A DNA stretch of 64,000 nt, taken from positions 186,001 through 250,000 of the forward strand of contig NZ_SSNH01000004.1 in the NCBI RefSeq assembly GCF_005877005.1. The letters run 5' to 3'. Both the position numbers and the translations under genes were made by a program. The first letter of the stretch is position 1. Each line of letters begins with the position of its first letter. The notes beneath the pieces were generated by a model, which was not told the DNA's origin, ran no database searches, and saw only the letters and a list, made by a program, of their open reading frames with translations. This DNA is from Sinomonas susongensis (lineage in GTDB: Bacteria; Actinomycetota; Actinomycetes; Actinomycetales; Micrococcaceae). This document shows positions 47,332 through 55,195 of the stretch, piece by piece.

Positions 47332-48350
47332 GGGAGCCTGGCCTCCACCCGGAAGGCGTCGCCATCGAGCGAGAATCCATGGCGGGAAACAGACGCCCCG
47401 GCCCACGCCTCGTCCGAGCAGGCGAGGATCCGCCCGAGGGCAGCGGCGTCGGGCAACGGCCCGTGGTCGCCCGGGACGACGAGCGTGCACGCGGCGGCGA
47501 CATGGCCGCGCCGCAGGCTCGACTTCTCGTCGAGCCCGAGGACGACGCCGCTCAGGTAGCCGGCGGCGAAGGCGTCGCCGGCGCCCACGGGCTCGACGAC
47601 GTCGACCAGGAGTGAGGGGACCTCCTCGCGTTCGCCGCTGCGGCCGAGGGCGATCGCGCTCGTCGCCTCGTTCTTGACGACGACGGTCTGCGGGTCGGGG
47701 AGCAGCGCACGGATCTCCGCCTCGTCACCGGTCCCGAGCGCGTGCTCGGCCTCGTCCTTGCCGACGAGCACAATGTCGGCCTGGTTCGCGAGGCTGCGCA
47801 GCACGCTCCGATCGCGCCCTTCCCACAGCGACGGGCGCCAGTTGACGTCGAAGCTCACCTTGCACCCGCCCCGCGGGCGGCTCAGGACCGCCTCGAGGAG
47901 CGCGAGGGCGTCCTCCGAGAGCGCAGCGGTGATGCCGCTGACGTGCAGGAGCGCGGCCTTGGCGAGGAGCGGCGCAACCTGCGGCGAGTCGAGCAGGGCC
48001 GGGCTCATGGCCGAGGCTGCCGAGCCGCGCCGGTAGTAGAGGACGGATGCGGGGGCGGTCTCGGTCCGGGGGAGCTTGACATAGAGGCCGGTGGGGCGCG
48101 CGCCGTCGATCTCGACTCCTGCGACGTCCACGCCGTGGCCCTTGAGCTCCGAGAGGATCCGGTCGCCGAAGCCGTCCTGCCCGACGCGACTCACCCAGTG
48201 GGCGTCGAGACCCATGCTTGCGAGCCCCACGGCGACGTTCGACTCGGCGCCGCCGATCCCGACGTGCAGGGTCGCAGCGCCGTCGAGCGTCACTCCGGGT
48301 TCGGGTGTCAGCATTGCCATGGTCTCGCCCAGGCACACGGCTGTCGGCAT
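47328..48350 (-). CDS. kdgK: 2-Keto-3-deoxygluconate kinase (PfkB family)
   Basis: 340 aa. PfkB signatures are GGAESNVAVGLASMG near the N-terminus and PVGAGDAFAAGYLSG near residue 255, with the catalytic Asp. It phosphorylates KDG to KDPG, which the aldolase encoded divergently at 48515 splits to pyruvate and glyceraldehyde 3-phosphate. The substrate is inferred from that pairing and the IclR regulator. The last 30 residues form a variable tail. Confidence 0.88.
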   Translation of the reverse strand: MPTAVCLGETMAMLTPEPGVTLDGAATLHVGIGGAESNVAVGLASMGLDAHWVSRVGQDGFGDRILSELKGHGVDVAGVEIDGARPTGLYVKLPRTETAPASVLYYRRGSAASAMSPALLDSPQVAPLLAKAALLHVSGITAALSEDALALLEAVLSRPRGGCKVSFDVNWRPSLWEGRDRSVLRSLANQADIVLVGKDEAEHALGTGDEAEIRALLPDPQTVVVKNEATSAIALGRSGEREEVPSLLVDVVEPVGAGDAFAAGYLSGVVLGLDEKSSLRRGHVAAACTLVVPGDHGPLPDAAALGRILACSDEAWAGASVSRHGFSLDGDAFRVEARLP

Positions 48351-48448
48351 GTGGATTTCAGAGCTCCTCGGGAAAGGGCATGACGCCCCGGATGGCCGCC
48401 CGGTTGACGGCAGTTTTTCCGCAATGCTAGACAGGGAGGCAGAAAGTA

Positions 48449-48464
48449 TGCAACTGCGATTGCA
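48449..48464. promoter_or_regulatory. Possible IclR-type operator
   Basis: TGCAACTGCGATTGCA has TGCAA/TTGCA arms around six bases, in the 164-base gap between the divergent kdgK and aldolase genes. The position would allow one regulator to control both. Flanking GTATGC and GAATACGCAA add weaker half-sites. Confidence 0.5.
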
Positions 48465-48514
48465 GAATACGCAACGTACGTAGTGCAGCCCTGATGCTCG
48501 AGAGGAACTCTTCC

Positions 48515-49183
48515 ATGACCGCCGAAGAACTCATCGCACTGCTCGCCGAGGATCGCACACTCGCCGTCGTCCGGGCCAAAGCGATCCCGGACGCCGCCGG
48601 GCTCGCGGCAGCCCTCGCCTCCGGTGGGGTACGGGCCCTCGAGCTCACGTTCACGACGCCCGACGTCGTCACCCACGTGCGCCGGGTAGCGGAGACGGCG
48701 AGCGAGCACGGTGCTGTGATCGGAGTCGGAACCGTGCTCACCGCGGACCAGGCTCGGGCGGCCATCGACGCAGGCGCCCAGTTCCTCGTCACTCCCGGCA
48801 TCCGGCCTGCTGTCGCGCAGGTCGCAGTGGCCGCCGGCATTCCCGTATGCCTTGGCGCCATGACGCCCTCAGAGGTCGCCGAGGCGCTCGACCTCGGCTC
48901 CGACGTCGTCAAGATCTTCCCGGCCCGCCAGGTCGGGCCCGGGTTCCTCAAGGACCTCCAGGGCCCGTACCCAGGGGTCAAGCTCCTGCCGTCAGGAGGG
49001 ATCGACGTGTCCAACGCGCGTTCCTACCTCGATGCAGGTGCGCTCGCTGTCTGCTGCGGAACCTCCGTGGTGCCGCCGTCGGCCGTGGAAGCCGGCGCCT
49101 GGGACGACATCGCGTCCCGCGCCGCCGCGTTCACGGCCGCCCTCGGCACGGCGGGCGAGGGGGCACGCACTGCCGCAGGATAG
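48515..49183 (+). CDS. eda: KDPG/KHG aldolase
   Basis: 222 aa, MTAEELIALLAEDRTLAVVR; the ATG at 48515 follows GAGAGGAA, while an ATG at 48494 has no such site. Class I aldolase features are the catalytic glutamate in VRALELTFTTP, GAGTVLT-like GVGTVLTADQA, TPGIRP, and the Schiff-base lysine in DVVKIFPARQVG. It finishes the pathway begun by KdgK (KDPG to pyruvate plus GAP). Confidence 0.93.
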   Translation: MTAEELIALLAEDRTLAVVRAKAIPDAAGLAAALASGGVRALELTFTTPDVVTHVRRVAETASEHGAVIGVGTVLTADQARAAIDAGAQFLVTPGIRPAVAQVAVAAGIPVCLGAMTPSEVAEALDLGSDVVKIFPARQVGPGFLKDLQGPYPGVKLLPSGGIDVSNARSYLDAGALAVCCGTSVVPPSAVEAGAWDDIASRAAAFTAALGTAGEGARTAAG

Positions 49184-49187
49184 GGGC

Positions 49188-49853
49188 ATGAGCGAACGCG
49201 GCGAGCACCTCACGATCCCGACTCCTTCAGGCCACGTCTCAGGCGTCTACCTCCGCCCCGACACGCCGGACGCGACGGTCGTCGTCGCCCACGGCGCCGG
49301 GGCCGGGATGGACCACCCGTTCATCGTCGGGTTCGCCGAAGCGCTTGCCGACCTCGGGCTCGCGACCCTGCGGTTCAACTTCGCCTACCGGGAGGCCGGC
49401 AAGCGGCTGCCTGACCGCGCCCCCAAGGCCATCCCCGTGTGGGCGGCTGCCTTCGAGGAGGCCCGGCGCCGTTCCGAGGGCGAGCCGCTGTGGGCCGCGG
49501 GCAAGTCGTTCGGCGGGCGCATGGCCTCGATGGCGCTCGCAGAGGGGGCAATGGACCCCGCCGGCCTGATCTTCCTCGGCTATCCGCTCCATCCGGCTGG
49601 CAAGCCCGAGAAGCTCCGGGACGAACACCTCTACGGGCTCGAGGTGCCCATGCTCTTCCTGCAGGGCACGCGTGACCCTCTCGCGATACAGGAGCTGCTC
49701 GACGCCGTCGCCGCGAAGCTTCCGACGTCGACCCTCGCGTGGCAGGAGGGCGGCGACCATTCGTTCGCCGTCAAGGGCGTCAGGCGGACTGCGGAGGAGG
49801 TGGGCGCCTCCCTCGCGCCGCAGGCCGCCGAGTTCGTCCGCGCCCCGCGCTGA
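49188..49853 (+). CDS. Alpha/beta hydrolase (dienelactone hydrolase-like)
   Basis: 221 aa, MSERGEHLTIPTPSGHVSGV. The oxyanion region is HGAGAGMDHPF, the nucleophile serine is in AAGKSFGGRMAS (G-K-S-F-G), the acid is in FLQGTRDPLA, and the histidine is in EGGDHSF. It starts four bases after the aldolase stop. A COG3571-type hydrolase of unknown substrate. Confidence 0.9.
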   Translation: MSERGEHLTIPTPSGHVSGVYLRPDTPDATVVVAHGAGAGMDHPFIVGFAEALADLGLATLRFNFAYREAGKRLPDRAPKAIPVWAAAFEEARRRSEGEPLWAAGKSFGGRMASMALAEGAMDPAGLIFLGYPLHPAGKPEKLRDEHLYGLEVPMLFLQGTRDPLAIQELLDAVAAKLPTSTLAWQEGGDHSFAVKGVRRTAEEVGASLAPQAAEFVRAPR

Positions 49854-49876
49854 GTCCCAGGTGCAAGGATGGGACC

Positions 49877-51304
49877 ATGACTACCGCCGTCGTCGTGGGG
49901 AGCGGGCCCAACGGCCTCGCCGCCGCAGTGCGGCTCGCGGAGGCCGGCGTCTCCGTCCGGGTCCTCGAGGCGGAGCCCGCCATCGGCGGCGGAACACGCT
50001 CCACGACGACGCCGGCTCCGGGCGGCGGCGGGACCCTCATCTCAGACGACTGCTCGGCCTTCCACCCCATGGGCATCGTCTCGCCCTACTTGGCGAGCCT
50101 CGGCCTGGAGCGCTACGGACTGCGCTGGCGCTGGCCCGAAGTCCAGCTCGCGCACCCGCTCGGCGGCGGTCGCGCTGCGGCCGTGTGGCGGGACCCCACC
50201 CGCACCGCCCAAGCGCTGGGGCGGGACGGCACGGCCTGGGAGGCCACCGTCGGGGCAGTCGCCCATAGCCTCGACGGACTGGTGCAGGACATTCTGCGCC
50301 CGGTGCTGCACGTCCCGCGCCACCCGCTGCTCCTTGCGCGCTTCGGCGCCCTCGCTGCCCTGCCCGCCACCGTCCTCGCGAAGGTCTGGCGGGATGACCC
50401 CGCCCGCGCGCTCTTCGCGGGGGTCGCCGCGCACGCCTTCGCGGACCTTCGCCGCCCTTTCACGAGCTCGGTGGGCCTCGTCCTGACCGCCGCGGCACAG
50501 TCGGTCGGCTGGCCCGTCGCGGAGGGCGGAAGCCAGGCGATCGCGGATGCGCTCGCCGCCCGCCTGACGGAGCTCGGCGGCACGATCGAGACCGGGGTGC
50601 GCGTCCGCCGCGCCGACGACGCCGGCCGGCCCGACCTCCTGCTCCTGTGCGTCACCCCGTCCGCGGCGGCGACCATCCTCGCCGGGCGGCTCCCGGCCGC
50701 CGTCGCCCGCGGCTACGCCCGGTACCGCTACGGGCCCGCGGCTTTCAAGGTCGACTACGTGGTGGAGGGCGGCGTGCCGTGGACGGCCCAGGAAGCCCGG
50801 CAGGCCGGGACGGTCCACGTGGGCGGGACCATCCAGGAAATCGCCGCGGCTGAGGCGGCGACCGTCAAGGGTCGTATGCCGGCCCGTCCCTTCGTGCTCG
50901 TGGGGCAGCAGTACCTCGCCGACCCGACCCGCTCGGCCGGGAACCTGCACCCGGTCTGGGCGTACGCGCACGTCCCGAACGGCTATCCGGGAGACGCGAC
51001 CGAGGCGGTCACGGCCCAGATCGAACGGTTCGCCCCGGGCTTCCGCGACTGCATCCGGGCAGTCTCAGTGCGCTCGGTGGCCGCCACCGAGGCTCACAAC
51101 GCGAACTACGTGGGGGGCGACATCAGCGCGGGGGCCAACTCGGGGCTGCAGCTCGTGTTCCGTCCGAGCGTCGCGGCGGACCCCTATTCGACCGGGATCC
51201 CCGGCGTCTTCCTGTGCTCCGCGGCGACTCCGCCCGGCGGGGGAGTGCACGGGATGTCCGGCTTCCTCGCAGCCGAGCGGGCCCTCGCCTCGCTGCGCGC
51301 CTAG
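49877..51304 (+). CDS. FAD-dependent oxidoreductase (phytoene dehydrogenase-like)
   Basis: 475 aa. The Rossmann fingerprint is VVVGSGPNGLAAAVRLAEAG with VLEAEPAIGGGTRS. The C-terminal FAD-binding segment is ATPPGGGVHGMSGFLAAERA. This belongs to the COG1233 group of amine-oxidase/carotenoid-isomerase-like flavoproteins. There are no carotenoid genes nearby, so the substrate is open. The stop is nine bases before the methyltransferase. Confidence 0.88.
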   Translation: MTTAVVVGSGPNGLAAAVRLAEAGVSVRVLEAEPAIGGGTRSTTTPAPGGGGTLISDDCSAFHPMGIVSPYLASLGLERYGLRWRWPEVQLAHPLGGGRAAAVWRDPTRTAQALGRDGTAWEATVGAVAHSLDGLVQDILRPVLHVPRHPLLLARFGALAALPATVLAKVWRDDPARALFAGVAAHAFADLRRPFTSSVGLVLTAAAQSVGWPVAEGGSQAIADALAARLTELGGTIETGVRVRRADDAGRPDLLLLCVTPSAAATILAGRLPAAVARGYARYRYGPAAFKVDYVVEGGVPWTAQEARQAGTVHVGGTIQEIAAAEAATVKGRMPARPFVLVGQQYLADPTRSAGNLHPVWAYAHVPNGYPGDATEAVTAQIERFAPGFRDCIRAVSVRSVAATEAHNANYVGGDISAGANSGLQLVFRPSVAADPYSTGIPGVFLCSAATPPGGGVHGMSGFLAAERALASLRA

Positions 51305-51313
51305 AGTAATCGG

Positions 51314-52462
51314 GTGCACGACGACGACCGCCCCACGGGCGCCTTTCCCTACGAACGGCTGCGCCGCTTCCCGGACGTCGAGGCCCCGAACCTGCAGGCC
51401 TGGGACGCGACCGACCTTCTCCTCGCCGACCGGGGCACCGCCGACGCCGTGCAACGGGGCCTCACGGGGAGGGAGATTGCCGTCATCGGAGACAACTACG
51501 GCGCGATCTCCCTGCGGCTCGCTGCGGCGGGCTTCGTGGGTGTCCGTGTCCACCAGGACCTCGCAACCGGGCGCGAGGCGTTCCGCCGCAACGCGGAGGA
51601 GCTGGGCCTCGAGGACCTGCAGATACCGTCCGAGCTCGAGCGCGGGCTGCTCGATGGCGCACGGCTCGTCCTGCTGCAGCTTCCGCGCGGCCTTGCGGAG
51701 CTCGAAGAGTACGCCGACGCCGTCGCGCGGTGGGCGGCCCCCGACGTCGTCCTCGTCGCGGGCGGCCGGGTCAAGCACATGACCCTCGCCATGAACGACG
51801 TCCTCGGAAAGGCCTTCGAGGTCGTCGAGGCGGAGCTCGCCGTGCGGAAGTCCCGCCTGCTCGTAGCCTCTGTCCCACGTCCGGTGCCGGAGCGGCCCCC
51901 GTTCCCGGTCCGCGCCGCGCACGCTGACGTGGGCCTCGTCCTCTACGCCCACGGCGGCGCGTTCGCCGGTCCCCGGCTCGACCTCGGCACGCGCTTCCTC
52001 CTGGGATTCCTCGACCGCATGCCGGCGGGGGAGGCCGTCGACCTCGGCTGCGGGACGGGAGCCCTCGCTGCGGGCTACGCGCTCGCCCACCCGGACGCCG
52101 TCGTCGTCGCGACGGACCGTTCGGCGGCCGCCGTCCGTTCGGCCCGGGAGACCGTGGCGGCCAACGGCCTCGAGGGGCGCGTCCGCGTCGAGCACGACGA
52201 CGCCGGCGCCCTCCTCCCCGAGGCCTCTGCCGACGTGGTCCTGCTGAATCCGCCGTTCCACCTGGGTGCGAGCGTCCACGCGGGCGGAGCCCTCCGGCTC
52301 ATCGAGGCCGCCGCGCGCATCCTGCGCCCGGGCGGCGAGCTCTGGACTGTGTACAACTCCCACCTCGACTACCGTCGCCAGCTCCGCACGGTGGTCGGCA
52401 GGACGAGTGTGGAGGGGCAGTCGGGCAAGTTCACCGTGACGCGATCGGTGCGCCGCCCCTAG
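51314..52462 (+). CDS. RsmC/RlmG-like rRNA methyltransferase
   Basis: 382 aa, GTG start. The N-terminal half is a degenerate methyltransferase-like domain (LTGREIAVIGDNYGAISLRL), and the C-terminal half is catalytic: AVDLGCGTGALAAGYALAHP (SAM), VVVATDRSAAAVRSA and the N2-guanine motif LLNPPFHLG. The duplicated fold is typical of RsmC (G1207 of 16S rRNA) and RlmG (G1835 of 23S). Confidence 0.88.
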   Translation: MHDDDRPTGAFPYERLRRFPDVEAPNLQAWDATDLLLADRGTADAVQRGLTGREIAVIGDNYGAISLRLAAAGFVGVRVHQDLATGREAFRRNAEELGLEDLQIPSELERGLLDGARLVLLQLPRGLAELEEYADAVARWAAPDVVLVAGGRVKHMTLAMNDVLGKAFEVVEAELAVRKSRLLVASVPRPVPERPPFPVRAAHADVGLVLYAHGGAFAGPRLDLGTRFLLGFLDRMPAGEAVDLGCGTGALAAGYALAHPDAVVVATDRSAAAVRSARETVAANGLEGRVRVEHDDAGALLPEASADVVLLNPPFHLGASVHAGGALRLIEAAARILRPGGELWTVYNSHLDYRRQLRTVVGRTSVEGQSGKFTVTRSVRRP

Positions 52463-52524
52463 GCCTGCCGGGATCTTCCCAGCTCAGCGCTGGAACGGCG
52501 CTCTGGGGACAGTCACTCCTGAGG

Positions 52525-52564
52525 GCTCGACAAGGTAATTTAAGTGCTCGGCAAGGTAACTTTA
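52525..52564 (+). promoter_or_regulatory. Direct repeats before ROK regulator
   Basis: GCTCGACAAGGTAATTTA (52525-52542) and GCTCGGCAAGGTAACTTTA (52546-52564) are two near-copies offset by 21 bases, two turns of the helix. They end 39 bases before the GTG start of the ROK gene. Same-face tandem sites suggest cooperative binding, probably by the ROK protein itself. Confidence 0.6.
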
Positions 52565-52602
52565 GTCACGGGGGCAATGACGCAGCACTTGGGAAGGATC
52601 CT

Positions 52603-53865
52603 GTGACGGAGAACTCACGTCAGCCTGCGCCCCGACGCGGGACGAACCTCCCACGGATGGGGGACTTCAACCTGACGGTGATCCTCGACGCCATCCGCCG
52701 TTCCGACGCCGGCCTGAGCCGCGTCGAACTCGCCCAGCTCGTCGGCCTCTCGCCCCAGACCATCTCGAACATCTCCCGCCGCCTGCTCGACCAGAAGCTC
52801 ATCGTCGAGGCCGGCAAGGAGGGCACGGGACCGGGCAAGCCGCGCACCATCCTCCGGCTCAACCCGGGTGGCAGGTATGCCATGGGCGTCCACCTGGACC
52901 CCGCGCTCATCACCGTGGTCCTTCTCGACCTGGTCGGGTCCGTCGTCGTCAAGAACACTTTCGTGACCCCGCAGAGCCACGACCCACAGGAGATCGTGGA
53001 CGCCATCGCCGAATGCGTCGAGAAGCTCCTGGAGGGCTCCGGGGTGGATCGGAAGCTGGTTGCCGGCCTCGGTGTCGCGGCGCCCGGTCCTGTCGATCTC
53101 GAGCGGGGCGCCGTCGTCGGCCCGCCGCTCCTGCGCGGATGGGTCGATGTGCCGCTGCGGGAGATGGTGCAGGACGCCACCGGCCTGCCGACGACCGTGG
53201 ACAAGGACGTGACGGGAGCCGCGGTTGCCGAGATCTGGGCCGGCGGCCCCGGCGGCTCGGGCAGCTTCGTGTTCTTCTACCTCGGAACCGGGCTCGGCTG
53301 CGGCCTCGTCCTCAACGGCGAGGTGTACCGAGGCGCGTCGGGCAACGCAGGCGAGATCGGCCACATCATCGTCGATCCGGACGGGCCGCTCTGCAGCGAC
53401 GGGTGCGGGATGCGGGGGACGATCGGCAGTTCGCTCGAGCCCACCGTGATCGTGAGCGAGGCCGTCGTCGCAGGCGTTCTCCCGGCGCTGCCGCCCAAGC
53501 CGACGGCCCGCGACTTCCAGGCCGCCTTCGCGCGGCTGTGCGGTCTCGTCGACGAAGGCGACGAGAGGGCGATCGCCATCATGCGCAGGGCCGCGCGCAG
53601 CATGGCCTGGGCTGCGGCCGTCGTAGGGAACATCGTGGACGTCGAGCGCATGATCTTCGGCGGTCCCTTCTGGGACGCTGTCGCAGACTTCGTGCTCGAG
53701 GTGCTTCCGGACATGATCAACGAGCTCCTCGCGACCCGAGGGATCCGCAGGGTAGGACTCTCGGGGACGCGGCTCGGCGAGGACGTGGGGGCCGTCGGCG
53801 CGGCGTGCCTGGTCCTCGAACGCGCTCTCGCCCCGCGCGCGGAGCGGCTGCTCCTCGAAGGCTGA
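52603..53865 (+). CDS. ROK family transcriptional regulator
   Basis: 420 aa, GTG start. Residues 20-80 are a winged helix (LSRVELAQLVGLSPQTISNI). The ROK domain includes LGVAAPGPVDLERG, DKDVTGAAVAEIWAG, FYLGTGLGCGLVLNGEVYRG and the zinc-site region GEIGHIIVDPDGPLCSDGCG, with a shortened CxxxC pattern. ROK repressors sense sugars such as glucose, xylose or GlcNAc. No dedicated sugar transport operon is adjacent. Confidence 0.9.
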   Translation: MTENSRQPAPRRGTNLPRMGDFNLTVILDAIRRSDAGLSRVELAQLVGLSPQTISNISRRLLDQKLIVEAGKEGTGPGKPRTILRLNPGGRYAMGVHLDPALITVVLLDLVGSVVVKNTFVTPQSHDPQEIVDAIAECVEKLLEGSGVDRKLVAGLGVAAPGPVDLERGAVVGPPLLRGWVDVPLREMVQDATGLPTTVDKDVTGAAVAEIWAGGPGGSGSFVFFYLGTGLGCGLVLNGEVYRGASGNAGEIGHIIVDPDGPLCSDGCGMRGTIGSSLEPTVIVSEAVVAGVLPALPPKPTARDFQAAFARLCGLVDEGDERAIAIMRRAARSMAWAAAVVGNIVDVERMIFGGPFWDAVADFVLEVLPDMINELLATRGIRRVGLSGTRLGEDVGAVGAACLVLERALAPRAERLLLEG

Positions 53866-54030
53866 TCCCCTCCGCCCGGATCTCGGGGCGAGGACGACGG
53901 CGGCAACGCCAGCCCGCGCGTCACGGAGCGTCATGCGAGGTCTTCTTCGTAGCAATCGGGCGATTTGCCATTCGTTCCGGCCGAGCGCTTGAAGCACGTC
54001 AGGCGGCTCCGTAGGCTTTTTCCCAAGTTG

Positions 54031-54156
54031 CTCCTGCAACGTGTCAGCGATCCCCGCGATGGGGATGTGGGTGCCCCCGTGAGGGCCTGACATTTGCCGC
54101 AGGAGGCTGGTCCCTGTGGGACGACCGCTCGGCGGCGTCCTGGGACCGGTCGTCCC
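54031..54156 (+). ncRNA. Structured leader RNA of metF-metE, riboswitch candidate
   Basis: P1: CTCCTGC (54031-54037) pairs with GCAGGAG (54099-54105). P2: TGTCAG (54042-54047) pairs with CTGACA (54087-54092). Inside P2 there are two hairpins, ATCCCC/GGGGAT (54050-54066) and GCCC/GGGC (54073-54086). Downstream are two mutually exclusive hairpins: GTCCC TGT GGGAC (54110-54122), and GGGACGACCG with CGGTCGTCCC (54118-54156). This is the layout of an aptamer with an expression platform. The sequence does not match the SAM-I, SAM-IV, SAH or cobalamin motifs that I could recall. The other 165 bases of the gap (53866-54030) show no gene. Confidence 0.55.
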
Positions 54157-54217
54157 GCGTTCCTGAATACCCTTCATCGCCGGCGCCGTCGGCAGCATCG
54201 GAATCCAAGGTCTGCAA

Positions 54218-55168
54218 ATGCCACCACCCACACTTGTCGAGGCACCCTCCTCGAGCGCTCTCGCGCCACCCGTCGCCCTCTCCTACGAGCTCTTCCCGCC
54301 GCGCAGCGACGCTGCCTCGGTCACGCTCTGGAAGACCATCCGCGAACTCGAACGCACCGACCCGGACTACGTGTCGGTGACGTACGGCGCCAGTGGCTCC
54401 AACCACGCCAAGGCCCTGGACCTCGTGGACCGACTCCAGGTCGAGACGACGCTCCGCCCGCTCGCGCATCTCACCTGCGTCGGCGGGACTCCGGCCGAGC
54501 TGAGCGCGATCGTGAACGAACTCCTCGACCGCGGGGTGCGGGGCATCCTCGCGCTCCGCGGAGACCGTCCGCAGGACGGTGTCCTGCCCGACGGCGGACT
54601 CCAGTACGCCCAAGACCTCATCGAGCTCATCCGCAGGATCGAGCTGCGCCGGTCCGCGCAGCTTGCGGCAGGCAAGATCGCGATCGGCGTCGCGGCCTAC
54701 CCGACGAAGCACCCCGAATCGCCGAGCGAGGCCCACGACGTCGAGGTGCTCCTTGCGAAGCAGCGTTCGGGCGCGGACTTCGCCATCACGCAGGTCTTCT
54801 TCCACCCGAGCCAGTACTCCTCCCTCGTGCACCGGGCGCGGCGGGCAGGAGTGACCATCCCGATCATCCCGGGGATCATGCCGCTCACGAGCGTTCGGCG
54901 CATCCTGAAGCTCTCCGAGCTCAGCGGCGTCGAGCCGGACAGCGGACTCGTGGACCGGATCCGCTCGGTCGGGGACGACGCTGCCCTCGCGCGGAAGATC
55001 GGCGTCGAGGCGTCTGTGGCGCTCGCCGAGGCGGCCCTCGGCGCCGGCGCCCCGGGCCTCCACCTGTACACGTTCAACGAGCACGAGAGCGCACTCGATG
55101 TCCTCGCGCGCCTCAACCTGCCACGGCCGTCCAGGCCCTCCCTCCTCGCCCGCCACCGGGCCCACTGA
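54218..55168 (+). CDS. metF: Methylenetetrahydrofolate reductase
   Basis: 316 aa. It reduces 5,10-methylene-THF to 5-methyl-THF, the methyl donor for methionine synthesis. MetF/MTHFR features are SYELFPPRSD, DYVSVTYGASGSNHAKALDL, HLTCVGGTPAELSAIV, GILALRGDRPQDG and DFAITQVFFHPSQYSSLVHR. It is the first gene of an operon with metE (27-base gap) and lies downstream of a structured leader. Confidence 0.95.
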   Translation: MPPPTLVEAPSSSALAPPVALSYELFPPRSDAASVTLWKTIRELERTDPDYVSVTYGASGSNHAKALDLVDRLQVETTLRPLAHLTCVGGTPAELSAIVNELLDRGVRGILALRGDRPQDGVLPDGGLQYAQDLIELIRRIELRRSAQLAAGKIAIGVAAYPTKHPESPSEAHDVEVLLAKQRSGADFAITQVFFHPSQYSSLVHRARRAGVTIPIIPGIMPLTSVRRILKLSELSGVEPDSGLVDRIRSVGDDAALARKIGVEASVALAEAALGAGAPGLHLYTFNEHESALDVLARLNLPRPSRPSLLARHRAH

Positions 55169-55195
55169 GACCGACCTCGAACAGAAGGACTGACG

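Noticed and set aside
47253-47615. Plus-strand frames opposite the IclR and kinase genes
   Set aside because: Shadows of the conserved minus-strand genes, with low-complexity Arg/Gly composition.
53866-54217. Cobalamin or SAM riboswitch
   Set aside because: Consensus elements that I know for these classes were looked for and not found, so the structure is reported only as an unclassified leader.
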